Assembly: GCA_016932385.1 (NCBI GenBank)
Contig: JAFGCY010000110.1
Span: 1 to 37,579, forward strand
DNA: 37,579 nucleotides
Direction: 5' to 3'
Origin: a bacterium
GTDB taxonomy: Bacteria > 4484-113 > JAFGCY01
A program made the position numbers and the translations under genes. A model generated the notes under the pieces. It saw only the letters and a program-made list of their open reading frames with translations, was not told where the DNA came from and did no database searches. Below, piece by piece: positions 17,047-25,493 of the stretch (position 1 is its first letter; each line of letters starts with the position of its first letter).

Positions 17047-18625
17047 CCCGCAGATGTTGCCGCCGGCCGATGCGGTTGAGCTTGAGGTCTTCAAGCACCT
17101 GCTGGCCGCAATCGCCGAGGAGATGGGCGGGCGGCTGATGCGTAGCGCATTCTCACCGAACATCAAGGAGCGCCGCGATTTCAGCTGCGCGCTGTTCGAC
17201 GCCGGCGGCAGCCTGCTGGCGCAGGCCGCGCATATCCCCGTGCACCTGGGCGCGATGCCGCTGTCGGTCCAGGCGGTGCTGGCGGCCTTTCCCGCGGGGC
17301 TGCAGGCGGCCGGAGATATGTACGTGGTCAACGACCCGTACGCCGGCGGGACGCACCTGCCGGATATCACCGTTGTCGCCCCGTGCCGGTTGCCGGGCGA
17401 GAATGGGCCGCGGTTCTTCGTTGCCAACCGCGCGCACCATGCCGACATCGGGGGGATCAGCCCCGGCTCGATGCCGCTCAGCCGCAGCATCGATGAAGAA
17501 GGCCTGCGCATCGCGCCGCGGCGACTGGATGCCGCCACGATCGACTGGATCGCCGGGGCCAGCCGCACGCCGGACGAACGCCGCGGCGACCTCCGGGCGC
17601 AGGTGGCGGCGCTGGAGTTGGGCCGTCGGCGGATCGAGGAGCTCTGCGCCAAACATGGATCCGAGCTGGTCGAATGCCGGGGCCGCGAGTTGATCGCCTA
17701 TACCGAGCGGTTGATGCGCCGCGTGATCGATTCGATTCCGGACGGGGCGTATGTGTTTGCGGATCGGCTGGACGGCGATGGCACGGGCGTCGAGGACATC
17801 GTAATCCGTTGCCGGCTGGCGATCAGCGGCGACCGGGCCGTGGTGGACTTCCGTGACAGCGCCGATCAGGTGCCGGGGCCGGTGAACGCCGTGCGTGCGA
17901 TTACCGTATCAGCCGTCAACTATGTCTTTTCCTGCCTGGGGCCGGCCGCTCTGCCCAGCAATGCGGGTGTCATGCGGCCGGTCGAGGTATTGACGCGGCC
18001 GGGCAGCGTACTGGAGGCCCAGGCGCCGGCGGCGGTGGCGGCGGGCAACGTGGAAACCAGCCAGCGCATCGTTGACGTGTTGCTGGGCGCGCTTTCGCAG
18101 GCCTTGCCGGACGTGATACCGGCGGCCAGTTGCGGCTCGATGAATAACCTGGCGATCGGTGGATTCGATCCCCGCCACGACACGGACTTCGCTTACTATG
18201 AAACGCTGGCGGGTGGAGCGGGGGCCGGGCCGCATCGTGACGGCCTGCCGGCGGTGCATACGCACATGACCAATACATTAAACACCCCTGTCGAGGCTGT
18301 TGAGCACGCCTATCCGTTGCGTTTGGCGGAGTACCGGATTCGTACCGGTTCGGGTGGTGCCGGCCAGCAGCGGGGGGGAGATGGTGTCGTGCGCAGCTAT
18401 GTGTTCGACCATGTGGCGGAGCTGACGCTGTTGACCGAACGGCGACGGCACGCGCCTTACGGATTGGCAGGCGGCCTGGCGGGTGAGGCGGGCCGCAATG
18501 TGCTCCTCAGTGCCGACGGCAGCCGGCGCGAATTGCCCGGCAAGTGCCGGATCCAGGTCATGCCCGGCGACCGGCTGGAAATCGCCACGCCGGGCGGCGG
18601 TGGCTGGGGCGAACCTAAGAGGTAA
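17039..18625 (+). CDS. hyuB: Hydantoinase/oxoprolinase family protein, HyuB subunit
   Basis: The partner of HyuA in the ring-opening or carboxylating enzyme. Family motifs are DPYAGGTHLPDITVV, NRAHHADIGGISPGSMP, ETLAGGAGAGPHRDG, HMTNTLNTPVEAVE and RTGSGGAGQQRGGDGVVR. The protein is 528 aa, the normal size, and ends in the typical TPGGGGWGEP. It overlaps hyuA by 8 bases, so the two are translated together. Thirty-seven bases separate it from the ABC transporter gene, which has its own -10-like element. Confidence 0.92.
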   Translation: MSNPQMLPPADAVELEVFKHLLAAIAEEMGGRLMRSAFSPNIKERRDFSCALFDAGGSLLAQAAHIPVHLGAMPLSVQAVLAAFPAGLQAAGDMYVVNDPYAGGTHLPDITVVAPCRLPGENGPRFFVANRAHHADIGGISPGSMPLSRSIDEEGLRIAPRRLDAATIDWIAGASRTPDERRGDLRAQVAALELGRRRIEELCAKHGSELVECRGRELIAYTERLMRRVIDSIPDGAYVFADRLDGDGTGVEDIVIRCRLAISGDRAVVDFRDSADQVPGPVNAVRAITVSAVNYVFSCLGPAALPSNAGVMRPVEVLTRPGSVLEAQAPAAVAAGNVETSQRIVDVLLGALSQALPDVIPAASCGSMNNLAIGGFDPRHDTDFAYYETLAGGAGAGPHRDGLPAVHTHMTNTLNTPVEAVEHAYPLRLAEYRIRTGSGGAGQQRGGDGVVRSYVFDHVAELTLLTERRRHAPYGLAGGLAGEAGRNVLLSADGSRRELPGKCRIQVMPGDRLEIATPGGGGWGEPKR

Positions 18626-18643
18626 AAAGCCTGCCGCGGGATG

Positions 18644-18649
18644 TACAAT
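18644..18649 (+). promoter_or_regulatory. -10-like hexamer before the ABC transporter genes
   Basis: TACAAT lies 13 nt before the ATG at 18663, directly preceded by TG. The same 10-mer TACAATCCAG also occurs just before the FAD oxidoreductase start at 20313. No good -35 hexamer is present. If used, the transcript would have a very short leader, which fits the lack of a Shine-Dalgarno at this start. Confidence 0.4.
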
Positions 18650-18662
18650 CCAGTCGATCACG

Positions 18663-19466
18663 ATGCCGATCATCGAAACAACCGCGCTGACCCGTCGCTT
18701 CGCCGACGTACTGGCGGTCGATGACTTCAATATCAGCGTCGACGAGGGCGAGGTGTTCGGCCTACTAGGGCCGAACGGTGCCGGCAAGACCACCGTTATC
18801 AAGATGCTCGTGACGCTGCTGGTTCCGACCAGCGGCGAGGCGGCGGTGGCCGGTTGGTCGATCCGCCGCGGAGCGGCCGCCGTGCGCCGTAACGTGGGCT
18901 ACGTGCCGCAGATGCTCTCGGCGGACGGCCAGCTGTCGGGTTACGAAAACCTGCTGATCTTTGCCAAGCTCTACGACATCCCGCGGCGCGAACGACGCCA
19001 GCGGATCAATGAAGCGCTGACCTTCATGGGCCTGGGCGACGTAGCCAACAGCCTGGTCCGCACCTATTCCGGCGGGATGATCCGCCGGCTGGAGATCGCC
19101 CAGTCGATGCTGCACCACCCGCGTGTGCTGTTCCTCGACGAGCCGACCGTAGGGCTCGATCCGTCGGCGCGCCGCGCGGTCTGGGAGCGCATCGCCGAGT
19201 TGCAAGAGCGCCTGGGTATGACGATCTTCCTCACCACGCACATGATGGAGGAGGCCGACAGCCTCTGCCGGCGCGTGGCGATCATGCACCGCGGGCGCGT
19301 GGCCGCGCTGGATACACCGGCGGCGTTGAAGGCTTCGCTGGACCGTGAGGGCGCCACTCTGGACGACGTGTTCATCCATTACGCCGGCGACAGCCTGGCC
19401 GCCGTGGGAGGAGGAAGCTACCGTGACACCCGACGGGCACGGCGCACCGCACGCCGGCTGGGCTGA
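18663..19466 (+). CDS. ABC transporter ATP-binding protein, DrrA/CcmA type
   Basis: The ATPase of an ABC-2 type exporter. Walker A is GPNGAGKTT, the signature is YSGGMIRRLEIAQ, Walker B is RVLFLDEPTVGLD, and the switch is TTHMMEEAD. The C-terminal TLDDVFIHYAGDSL is typical of the daunorubicin-resistance (DrrA) group. I start it at ATG 18663 (MPIIETTALTRRF), because upstream codons in this frame read through the end of hyuB. The end overlaps the permease start by 44 bases, so the last residues (about 15) look like unselected extension. The exported substrate is unknown. Confidence 0.93.
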   Translation: MPIIETTALTRRFADVLAVDDFNISVDEGEVFGLLGPNGAGKTTVIKMLVTLLVPTSGEAAVAGWSIRRGAAAVRRNVGYVPQMLSADGQLSGYENLLIFAKLYDIPRRERRQRINEALTFMGLGDVANSLVRTYSGGMIRRLEIAQSMLHHPRVLFLDEPTVGLDPSARRAVWERIAELQERLGMTIFLTTHMMEEADSLCRRVAIMHRGRVAALDTPAALKASLDREGATLDDVFIHYAGDSLAAVGGGSYRDTRRARRTARRLG

Positions 19467-20244
19467 CGTGCCGTACGCCATCGCCGCCTTTGTGCGCAAG
19501 ACCTTCGTGATCGCCGAGCTGGAGGCGCGCAAGTTGCGCCACGATCCGACCGAGTTGTTCATGCGCGCCGTACAACCGACCTTGTGGCTGCTGGTGTTCG
19601 GTCAGGTGTTCGGCAAATATCGCTGGCACGGCGAAGGCAGTTACCTCGATTTCCTGGCGCCGGGCATCCTGGCGCAAAGCGTGTTGTTCATTGCGATCTT
19701 CTACGGCATCACGATCATCTGGGAGCGCGACCTGGGCTTGGTTCATAAAATGCTCGTCACGCCCACGCCGCGCAGCGCGCTGGTGCTGGGCAAGGCGCTT
19801 TCGGCAGGCGTGCGCGCGATCTCCCAGGTGGTGCTGATCTTCATTATTTCGCTGATCGTCGGTGTGCATATCAACTGGAATCCCCTGCACCTGCTGGCGA
19901 TCGTCTTGATCGTCGTGCTTGGCGCGGCGTGCTTTTCGACCTTCTCGCTGGTCATCGCCTGCCTGGTGAAAACCCGCGAGCGTTTCATGGGCATCGGGCA
20001 GTTGATGACGATGCCGCTGTTCTTCGCCAGCAACGCAATCTACCCGATCGAAATCATGCCGAACTGGCTGAAGGTTGTGGCGCGCGTCAACCCGCTGACA
20101 TATCAGGTGGACGCCTTGCGCGGTCTGATGGTCGTGGGTGGCGTGAGCCATTACAGCATCGCGCTTGACCTGGGCATGCTGCTGGGGATTACCACCGTGT
20201 TCGTGTTACTCGGTTCCCGCTTGTACCGCAATGTGGTTGGTTAG
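19423..20244 (+). CDS. ABC-2 type transporter permease, DrrB-like
   Basis: The membrane partner of the ATPase encoded just upstream. The protein is 273 aa with about six hydrophobic segments. It includes FMRAVQPTLWLLVFGQVFG near the N-terminus, GILAQSVLFIAIFYGITII, and the family stretch MTMPLFFASNAIYPIEIMP, followed by RVNPLTYQVDALRGLM, a hallmark of DrrB-like permeases. The GTG at 19423 is chosen because GGAGGAG lies about 9 nt upstream; the ATG at 19345 is deep inside the ATPase gene. The pair would form a homodimeric or heterodimeric exporter for drugs, lipids or polysaccharides. Confidence 0.92.
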   Translation: MTPDGHGAPHAGWADVPYAIAAFVRKTFVIAELEARKLRHDPTELFMRAVQPTLWLLVFGQVFGKYRWHGEGSYLDFLAPGILAQSVLFIAIFYGITIIWERDLGLVHKMLVTPTPRSALVLGKALSAGVRAISQVVLIFIISLIVGVHINWNPLHLLAIVLIVVLGAACFSTFSLVIACLVKTRERFMGIGQLMTMPLFFASNAIYPIEIMPNWLKVVARVNPLTYQVDALRGLMVVGGVSHYSIALDLGMLLGITTVFVLLGSRLYRNVVG

Positions 20245-20300
20245 CAGGATGGGGCGGCTGGATCGAAGCTCCGCTGGCGCATGCCGATCGATAGCTGGGG

Positions 20301-20306
20301 TACAAT
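20301..20306 (+). promoter_or_regulatory. -10 element for a probable leaderless transcript (FAD oxidoreductase)
   Basis: TACAAT ends exactly 6 nt before the GTG start at 20313, and no Shine-Dalgarno precedes that start. Transcription would begin at or next to the start codon. The -35 region is weak. The same geometry occurs at 23377 and 30154. Confidence 0.5.
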
Positions 20307-20312
20307 CCAGCC

Positions 20313-21569
20313 GTGAGTAAGATCGATGTACTAGTCGTCGGCGGCGGTGTGGCGGGTTGCGCGGCGGCGCTGGCCGCGGTGCGCGAGGGGGCGTCCACAG
20401 TACTGCTTGAGCGGCAGGATTGCCTGGGCGGCAATGCCACACGCGCGCTGGTCGGGCCCTGGCAGAGCTTCCACGCCGGTGTGATCAAACTGGACGGCAG
20501 CTTGCCCGAGCAGGTGATCGGCGGGATTGCCCAGGAGTTTGTGGCCGATCTGACGGCGCGAGGCGCTTGCAACGGGCACCAGCCCGATCCGATCGGCTTC
20601 GCCGGCAGCATAACTCCGGTCGACGCCCAGGTCGTCGAGGAATACCTGCCAGCCAAGCTGGCCGAGGCTGGCGTGCGGATTGAACTGAGCCGGGCAGTCA
20701 CGCTGGACGACCTGGCCGAAGCAACCCAGCTCGTCGATGCCACGGGCTCAGCCGCGGTGGCCCGGATGTTGGATGTGCCGGTGGTCAGGTCGGACCAGCC
20801 GCAGCCGTTGAGTTGGCTGTTTACCATGACCGGTGTAGATGTGGAAGCTGTTCACGGTTTTCAGCTCGAACACCCGGAACAATTCGTCCTGCATCCGGCG
20901 CACGCGCGCGTCTTTGCACAGCATGGCACGATCGCGGTCAGCGGCTTCTTCGATCTCGTGCGGCAAGCTCGTGAGCGCGGGGAGTTGGATGTACCCCGGG
21001 ACCGGCTGCTGTTCTTCTCGACGCCGACACCGGGAGAAGTCCTCATTAATACAACGCGGATTCCCGCCGCTCATCCCGAGCCGGAGCAGGAGGGCCTGCG
21101 GCAAGTGCAGGAACTGGTGCGCTGGTTGCCCGAACATGTGCCGGGATTCGGCGGTGCGCAATTGGGGCGGATTGCGAAAAGCATCGGCGAGCGTGAGTCA
21201 TATCGGCTGGTTGGGAAATACACATTAAATGTAAACGACATCGTGAAGGGTAGTAGGCATCCTGATGCGATCGCCCGTGGCTGCTTTCCGATCGACATTC
21301 ACCAAGCCGGCAGCGACGGCCTGGAGTCCCAGGGCGTCGGCGGCGCCGGATGGTACGACATCCCACTCGGGTGCCTGGAAAACGAGCGCATTGAAAACCT
21401 GCTCTGCGCTGGCCGCTGTATCAGCACCGACCGCTCCGGATTCGCCAGTGCACGTGTTATACCCACGGCGATCGCGACAGGCGAGGCGGCAGGCTACATC
21501 GCTTCTCGACGCGCGAGTTCAGGAAAATTTAAAATTTCAGCTTGCCTTTCGCGGATTTCGCTGGTATAA
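20313..21569 (+). CDS. FAD-dependent oxidoreductase (FAD_oxidored / PF12831-like)
   Basis: A 418-aa flavoprotein. The N-terminus has the dinucleotide fold DVLVVGGGVAGCAAALAA with an acidic end of the second strand (VLLERQDCLGGNATRAL), typical of the FAD-dependent oxidoreductase family that includes many poorly characterised enzymes. Further conserved stretches are QVVEEYLPAKL, LVDATGSAAVARMLDVP, GERESYRLVGKYTLNVND, and the C-terminal ENLLCAGRCISTDRSG followed by ARVIPTAIATGEAAGY, which closes the FAD site. The substrate is unknown. The GTG start has a -10-like TACAAT 6 nt upstream instead of a ribosome site. The gene ends inside the rpoD promoter region. Confidence 0.85.
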   Translation: MSKIDVLVVGGGVAGCAAALAAVREGASTVLLERQDCLGGNATRALVGPWQSFHAGVIKLDGSLPEQVIGGIAQEFVADLTARGACNGHQPDPIGFAGSITPVDAQVVEEYLPAKLAEAGVRIELSRAVTLDDLAEATQLVDATGSAAVARMLDVPVVRSDQPQPLSWLFTMTGVDVEAVHGFQLEHPEQFVLHPAHARVFAQHGTIAVSGFFDLVRQARERGELDVPRDRLLFFSTPTPGEVLINTTRIPAAHPEPEQEGLRQVQELVRWLPEHVPGFGGAQLGRIAKSIGERESYRLVGKYTLNVNDIVKGSRHPDAIARGCFPIDIHQAGSDGLESQGVGGAGWYDIPLGCLENERIENLLCAGRCISTDRSGFASARVIPTAIATGEAAGYIASRRASSGKFKISACLSRISLV

Positions 21570-21570
21570 C
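21542..21570 (+). promoter_or_regulatory. Sigma-70 type promoter of the sigma factor gene
   Basis: The -35 hexamer TTGCCT (21542-21547), a 17-nt spacer and the -10 hexamer TATAAC (21565-21570) match the housekeeping consensus well. The promoter overlaps the last codons of the oxidoreductase gene. A leader of about 215 nt would precede the sigma gene; it contains no open frame with a ribosome site. Confidence 0.6.
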
Positions 21571-21792
21571 TTCCCGTCAAAACACTCTGGTGGGAGGAGT
21601 GAGACAACAGCCGTAAGCGGGAAATAGTGAGTTTGATTAATCCCAATGCGGCATAAGGGGAGATTGGTTAAGCGGCAGCGCGCATGCCGTGGAGCCAGTA
21701 TATGCAGCGTTGGGAAGCTCCAAGCAGTTGGCCGTAAGGCCGGTGCTTACTGGCAAGCAAAAATTTCGCAGTAGAGGAAAAGGAGAGAAACC

Positions 21793-22941
21793 TTGGCACG
21801 AAAAGGTACAGCACATCAGCGGGTCATGCCCGGCGAATATTACGATCAGATTACCGAGCTCGTTCTGAAGAACGGTCGGATCACGACTGATGAACTCAGC
21901 GAGATCATCAGCCAGGATGATGATCTGTCGCCGGAGAAAGTTGAACTGCTCTATGAGGAGCTCAATGAAATGGGGGTGCAGATCGTTGATGCGGCGAAAG
22001 TAGCCGAAGAAGCCGACGAGAAGAACCGTGAGAACGGGGAGTTCTTCACCAAGGAAGAGATTGAGGACGCGGACAACCTGCGTCTGGACGACTCCGTCAA
22101 GATGTATCTGAAGACGATCGGCCAAATCTCGCTTCTCACTCCGCAGGAAGAGATCTACTATGCCCGTCGTTACCGCGAGGGTGACCTGACCGCCAAGCAG
22201 AAGCTGATCGAAGCCAACCTGCGCCTAGTCGTATCGATTGCCAAGAAATACCTCAATCGTGGGATGAGTTTTTTGGATCTGATTCAGGAAGGCAACATCG
22301 GCCTGATTCGCGCCGTCGAGAAGTTCGATCTCGACCGCGGCTTCAAGCTGAGTACGTATGCCACGTGGTGGATCCGCCAGGCGATCAGCCGCGCGCTGGC
22401 CGACCAGGCCGAGTTGATCCGCAAGCCGGTGCATATGGTGGAGACGATCACCAAGCTCGGCCGGGCCTCCAAGGAAATCCAGCAACGCGAGGGCCGCGAG
22501 GCCAGCAATCTTGAGATCGCGCACCAGATGGGCATCAACGAAGAGAAAGTCCGCGACATCCTCAAGGTGGCCCAGAAGCCGATCAGTCTCGAGAAGCCGA
22601 TCGGTAACGACAAGGACAGCCAGTTCCAGGACTTCCAGGAGAACAAGAACATCGTCAGCCCCGAAGTGGAGACGATGTACGAGCTGACGCGTTCCAAGAT
22701 CAACCGCATCCTGAAGACCCTGTCCGAGCGCGAGGAAAAGGTCATCCGCCTGCGCTACGGCCTCGATGACGGCCACAGCCGCACGCTGGAGGAAGTCGGC
22801 CGCGAGTTCAACGTGACGCGCGAGCGGATCCGCCAGATCGAAATGAAAGCGCTCAAGAAGCTCAAGCACCGCAGCAAGAAGGGCCAGTTCATGGGCCTGA
22901 TCGAGTTCTGCGAGATGCACTCAAGCTATCAGAACCGCTAA
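21793..22941 (+). CDS. rpoD: RNA polymerase primary sigma factor (RpoD/SigA)
   Basis: A group 1 sigma-70 factor. Region 1.1 is present ([20 protein letters not shown]). Region 1.2 is [20 protein letters not shown]. Region 2 has [20 protein letters not shown] and [20 protein letters not shown], the -10 recognition helix. Region 3 follows, and region 4.2 has [20 protein letters not shown] for -35 recognition. At 382 aa it lacks the large non-conserved insert seen in proteobacterial RpoD, like the SigA of many other phyla. Translation starts at TTG 21793, with AAGGAGA about 8 nt upstream. A strong terminator follows. Confidence 0.95.
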   Translation: MARKGTAHQRVMPGEYYDQITELVLKNGRITTDELSEIISQDDDLSPEKVELLYEELNEMGVQIVDAAKVAEEADEKNRENGEFFTKEEIEDADNLRLDDSVKMYLKTIGQISLLTPQEEIYYARRYREGDLTAKQKLIEANLRLVVSIAKKYLNRGMSFLDLIQEGNIGLIRAVEKFDLDRGFKLSTYATWWIRQAISRALADQAELIRKPVHMVETITKLGRASKEIQQREGREASNLEIAHQMGINEEKVRDILKVAQKPISLEKPIGNDKDSQFQDFQENKNIVSPEVETMYELTRSKINRILKTLSEREEKVIRLRYGLDDGHSRTLEEVGREFNVTRERIRQIEMKALKKLKHRSKKGQFMGLIEFCEMHSSYQNR

Positions 22942-22964
22942 CTGCAATCCAGCCAATAAATGAA

Positions 22965-22993
22965 AAACGGGGTGCACGTCGTGCACCCCGTTT
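22965..22993. terminator. Hairpin terminator after rpoD
   Basis: A perfect 13-bp stem has arms AAACGGGGTGCAC (22965-22977) and GTGCACCCCGTTT (22981-22993) with a 3-nt loop. A-rich sequence on the left and T's on the right mean it can also act on the minus strand. It lies 24 bases after the rpoD stop and 56 bases from the stop of the small minus-strand gene, so it is probably bidirectional. Confidence 0.85.
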
Positions 22994-23048
22994 GCTTCCC
23001 GTGTTACCACCAGTCTGGCGCAACTGGCGGAGGTCGGCTGTGGTGTGA

Positions 23049-23228
23049 TTATTTAGCTAAGACAAGTTCCCACACCTGGCTGATGTCCTGACGGACGTCC
23101 CGGCGCAGTTGCTTCAGGGTGTCACGCGTCTCCAAATCAGCGTGGTTGATATAATTGCTGATTCGTAAATCAATTAGATCGCGTAACTCGTAGTAGACAT
23201 CGCTGAGCTTCTCATGCTGGTCGATCAT
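23049..23228 (-). CDS. Small hypothetical protein, 59 aa, charged and helical
   Basis: Reads MIDQHEKLSDVYYELRDLID and continues to end in QVWELVLAK. The ribosome site AGGAGGT, 5 nt before the ATG, is one of the best in the window, and the frame closes just before the bidirectional terminator. The composition (many Asp, Glu, Arg, Leu, no Cys) suggests a helical, soluble protein that could form coiled coils. I do not recognise a family. It may follow a second small frame (23212-23406) whose end overlaps this start. Confidence 0.65.
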   Translation of the reverse strand: MIDQHEKLSDVYYELRDLIDLRISNYINHADLETRDTLKQLRRDVRQDISQVWELVLAK

Positions 23229-23406
23229 GGTTCACCTCCTGCCTGACTACTTTCCCATCCGCAATAAGGTTTATACCACGAATTCTATAACCACGTTTCA
23301 ATTTTATCAGCATTTCAGTTGAATTGAAGATTAATTGAACCGGTTTTAGGGAATTCACGTCGCCACGGCCAACCCATATAATTACCAGGTGGCTTTCCGG
23401 CGTCAC
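23212..23406 (-). CDS. Possible small protein (64 aa) overlapping the next small gene
   Basis: From GTG 23406 the frame reads VTPESHLVIIWVGRGDVNSL and ends in VVRQEVNHDRPA. The alternating hydrophobic pattern looks protein-like, its last 17 bases overlap the start of the 59-aa gene, and that gene's ribosome site lies within this frame. Against it, no Shine-Dalgarno precedes the GTG, and its first 18 bases overlap the kinase-like gene on the other strand. A shorter start at ATG 23313 is also possible. Confidence 0.35.
   Translation of the reverse strand: MTPESHLVIIWVGRGDVNSLKPVQLIFNSTEMLIKLKRGYRIRGINLIADGKVVRQEVNHDRPA
23354..23382 (+). promoter_or_regulatory. Promoter for a probable leaderless transcript (kinase-like gene)
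   Basis: A perfect -10 TATAAT (23377-23382) ends 6 nt before the GTG at 23389. A -35-like TTCACG (23354-23359) lies 17 nt upstream of it. There is no ribosome site for the GTG, so transcription probably starts at the start codon. Confidence 0.55.
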
Positions 23407-23913
23407 CCACAACGTAATATCGTCCTCTCCGGTTTCTATGGTTGCAGAGCGGATGCGGTCGGTCGCGAATTGGCGCGGCGCATGCGCCGCTCGTACTTCC
23501 ACGTCCCGGCTGAGATCGAGCGGCGTAAGCGGCTCAACCTGTTCAAATTGACGGGCTTGGGCGCGCCGCCCTCGGACGCCAGGCTGGAGGAATGGGTGAT
23601 CCGCGACCTGGCGTTTCGGCGCGGCATGGTGGCGACACTGGGCATTGACTCCCTGGCCAATGCGACCTGTGGAGAGGAACTCCGGGTGTTTTCCTACCTG
23701 GTCTTCATCGATCCGCCGTTTCCGGTGCTGTGGGAACGTATCGAGCGCGATCCCAGTCTAGGGGACATGGTCCTGGAATTGGGACGCAACGGCATATATG
23801 AAAAATGGCTGGCCCATCGCGAGAACTACAGTTTCACGAACCTGCAGTTGTTTTCGCCCGTCGATGAGGTAAGCTTCCTTAGTAAGTTAATCGCGCACTG
23901 CTTTTTCACCTAA
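23389..23913 (+). CDS. Shikimate-kinase-like protein with a lost P-loop
   Basis: 174 aa with the layout of a shikimate/gluconate-type kinase. The N-terminal NIVLSGFYGCRADAVGRELA lines up with the usual GFMGSGKTTVGRLLA, but the GK[ST] of Walker A is replaced by CRAD. Later, FSYLVFIDPPFPVLWERIER resembles the shikimate kinase stretch before the lid (VYLDAPFEVLWERI). Without the lysine it is unlikely to bind ATP in the normal way, so it may be a pseudo-enzyme with a binding or regulatory role. It starts at GTG 23389 behind a TATAAT element. The stop directly abuts the ATG of the next gene, which implies coupling. Confidence 0.7.
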   Translation: MAFRRHPQRNIVLSGFYGCRADAVGRELARRMRRSYFHVPAEIERRKRLNLFKLTGLGAPPSDARLEEWVIRDLAFRRGMVATLGIDSLANATCGEELRVFSYLVFIDPPFPVLWERIERDPSLGDMVLELGRNGIYEKWLAHRENYSFTNLQLFSPVDEVSFLSKLIAHCFFT

Positions 23914-25107
23914 ATGAAAGTCGACCTGCCGCTAGAGATGTATGAACAGCGGACGGAGCCCCGTAATTCCGCCCCGCTGCTGTTCGTGCTGGCGCTGTTG
24001 GTGGCTGGGCTGATGGGCTGGCAGGTCTTCAACCTGCCCGGTGCCTGGCTGAAGCGCAATACCGCGCCTCCCGATTTCAGCGGGATGAATTTCGGTATCC
24101 GCCAAGTTTGGATCGAGGCGGACGGCACGTGGACGATCTCCCGGGAGGGCTATCTCGACCGCATGCGGACGTATATCGTCTCCTCGCACGGTGTGCTCTC
24201 GCGCGAGACGGAGATGATCCATGCGATCGACGGCAACGACGTTTCCGGCGTATCGCACGGGAGCGCCAAGTTGATGGCCGGCGGCACCAGCCTGGATGTG
24301 GAACCCAGCCCGCGCTATTGGGAGATGCTCAAACGCCTGCGCCCACCGGAAGCCACCGGATCGCAGCAGGAAGAACAGCGCACCGAGGATCCCCAGTCCG
24401 AGCCAGACCAGACCGAATCGCGCCAGGAGCTGCCGTCATACCTCGACACCGGTGAGGCCCCGATGGAGTCCGTGACGGAGGAGACGCCGGCTGAACCGAG
24501 CGTCGTGCTGCGGATCATTGCGACGCGCAATACGGATGGCACCTTCACGAGCGAAGTCAAACGCGATCGGCACTCAATACTGACCGGGCATGAGTACTTC
24601 CCTTCACGCGATTCCTTTGCCTACCTCGACCCCGACCTCTGGCTGACGACGAATGCCCAGCGGTTCCTGCATCACCTGACCGTCACGGACAGCGATGGAC
24701 ACCTGGTGATCGCGGAAGGGGCGACGGTTGACCTGAATATCCTCGACAAGACCAACCGCGACTGCATCGTCGGCCGTGATCCGATTAGCAGCCGGCTGTT
24801 CATTGTGCTGGCGAACGGCGAGCGATTCTGGTATGACGCCCAGACATTGCAGCGGCTGGACCAGGATATCCTGCCCGGCGAGTGGCGGATGGAGTACGCC
24901 GCCCTGGCCTTCAACAGCATGGAGTATTCGCCGGACCTGGGCTGGCCGCTCTCCAAGGCGGCCCACGACCGCCTGGCCGCCTTGCAGATGGTACTATTTC
25001 TCTTAAGCCTGCTGGTCCTGGCTACGGCAGGGAGGAAAGCATGGAAATTCACCTCGGCAGCGACCACCGCGGATTCGAGCTCAAGCAGCAAATCTGCGCC
25101 TATGTGA
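23914..25107 (+). CDS. Hypothetical membrane protein with N- and C-terminal anchors
   Basis: 397 aa, family not recognised. One hydrophobic segment lies near residues 21-40 (SAPLLFVLALLVAGLMGWQV) and another near 360-380 (MVLFLLSLLVLATAG). About 320 residues of predicted extracytoplasmic sequence lie between them. That part includes an acidic, Gln/Glu/Ser/Pro-rich linker (about residues 150-195) between two folded-looking parts rich in beta-type sequence (VWIEADGTWTISREGY; DLWLTTNAQRFLHHLTVTDS). The start follows the stop of the kinase-like gene with no gap, and the end overlaps rpiB by 67 bases, so all three genes are probably one operon. The low-complexity tail (TTADSSSSSKSAPM) may be read-through into rpiB sequence. 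Confidence 0.75.
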   Translation: MKVDLPLEMYEQRTEPRNSAPLLFVLALLVAGLMGWQVFNLPGAWLKRNTAPPDFSGMNFGIRQVWIEADGTWTISREGYLDRMRTYIVSSHGVLSRETEMIHAIDGNDVSGVSHGSAKLMAGGTSLDVEPSPRYWEMLKRLRPPEATGSQQEEQRTEDPQSEPDQTESRQELPSYLDTGEAPMESVTEETPAEPSVVLRIIATRNTDGTFTSEVKRDRHSILTGHEYFPSRDSFAYLDPDLWLTTNAQRFLHHLTVTDSDGHLVIAEGATVDLNILDKTNRDCIVGRDPISSRLFIVLANGERFWYDAQTLQRLDQDILPGEWRMEYAALAFNSMEYSPDLGWPLSKAAHDRLAALQMVLFLLSLLVLATAGRKAWKFTSAATTADSSSSSKSAPM

Positions 25108-25493
25108 AAGAACTCGGTCATACCTGCATCGATCACGGCTGCGGCGGGCAGGCGCGCGTGGATTACCCGGAATTCGCGGCGGCGGTCGGCCATGCCACCG
25201 TGGCCTCGGAGCCCGATTCGCTGGGAATTCTGGTATGCGGCAGCGGCGTGGGAATCGCGATTCCGGCCAACAAGGTGCCGGGCGTGCGCTGCGTCGTCGC
25301 CTGGTGCGAACACGTCGCGGAATACGGGCGGCGGCACAACCACGCCAATGTTCTGGCCTTCGGCGCCGACCTGCAGACGTTCACCACGGTCAAGCGCTGC
25401 CTGGATGCCTATCTGGCGGCGGAGCCGGAGGGCGGGCGCCATGCCGAACGCGTGCGGATGATTGGCGGCCTGGACAGATCAGTCGCGTTTTAG
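25041..25493 (+). CDS. rpiB: Ribose-5-phosphate isomerase B
   Basis: RpiB interconverts ribose-5-phosphate and ribulose-5-phosphate in the pentose phosphate pathway. The N-terminal GSDHRGFELKQQI has the phosphate-binding DHRG. VCGSGVGIAIPANK holds the catalytic cysteine (C66), and RRHNHANVLAFGA gives the conserved histidine and asparagine (H99, N100). The protein is 150 aa, as usual. ATG 25041 is chosen because GGAGG lies 6 nt upstream. It is inside the 3' end of the preceding gene. Related sugar isomerases (LacAB) share the fold, but the cysteine and HNHAN pattern support RpiB. Confidence 0.93.
   Translation: MEIHLGSDHRGFELKQQICAYVKELGHTCIDHGCGGQARVDYPEFAAAVGHATVASEPDSLGILVCGSGVGIAIPANKVPGVRCVVAWCEHVAEYGRRHNHANVLAFGADLQTFTTVKRCLDAYLAAEPEGGRHAERVRMIGGLDRSVAF

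Noticed and set aside
21571..21792. rpoD leader examined as a possible tRNA or riboswitch
   Set aside because: No cloverleaf, T-loop or known riboswitch core could be built; only short hairpins are possible.
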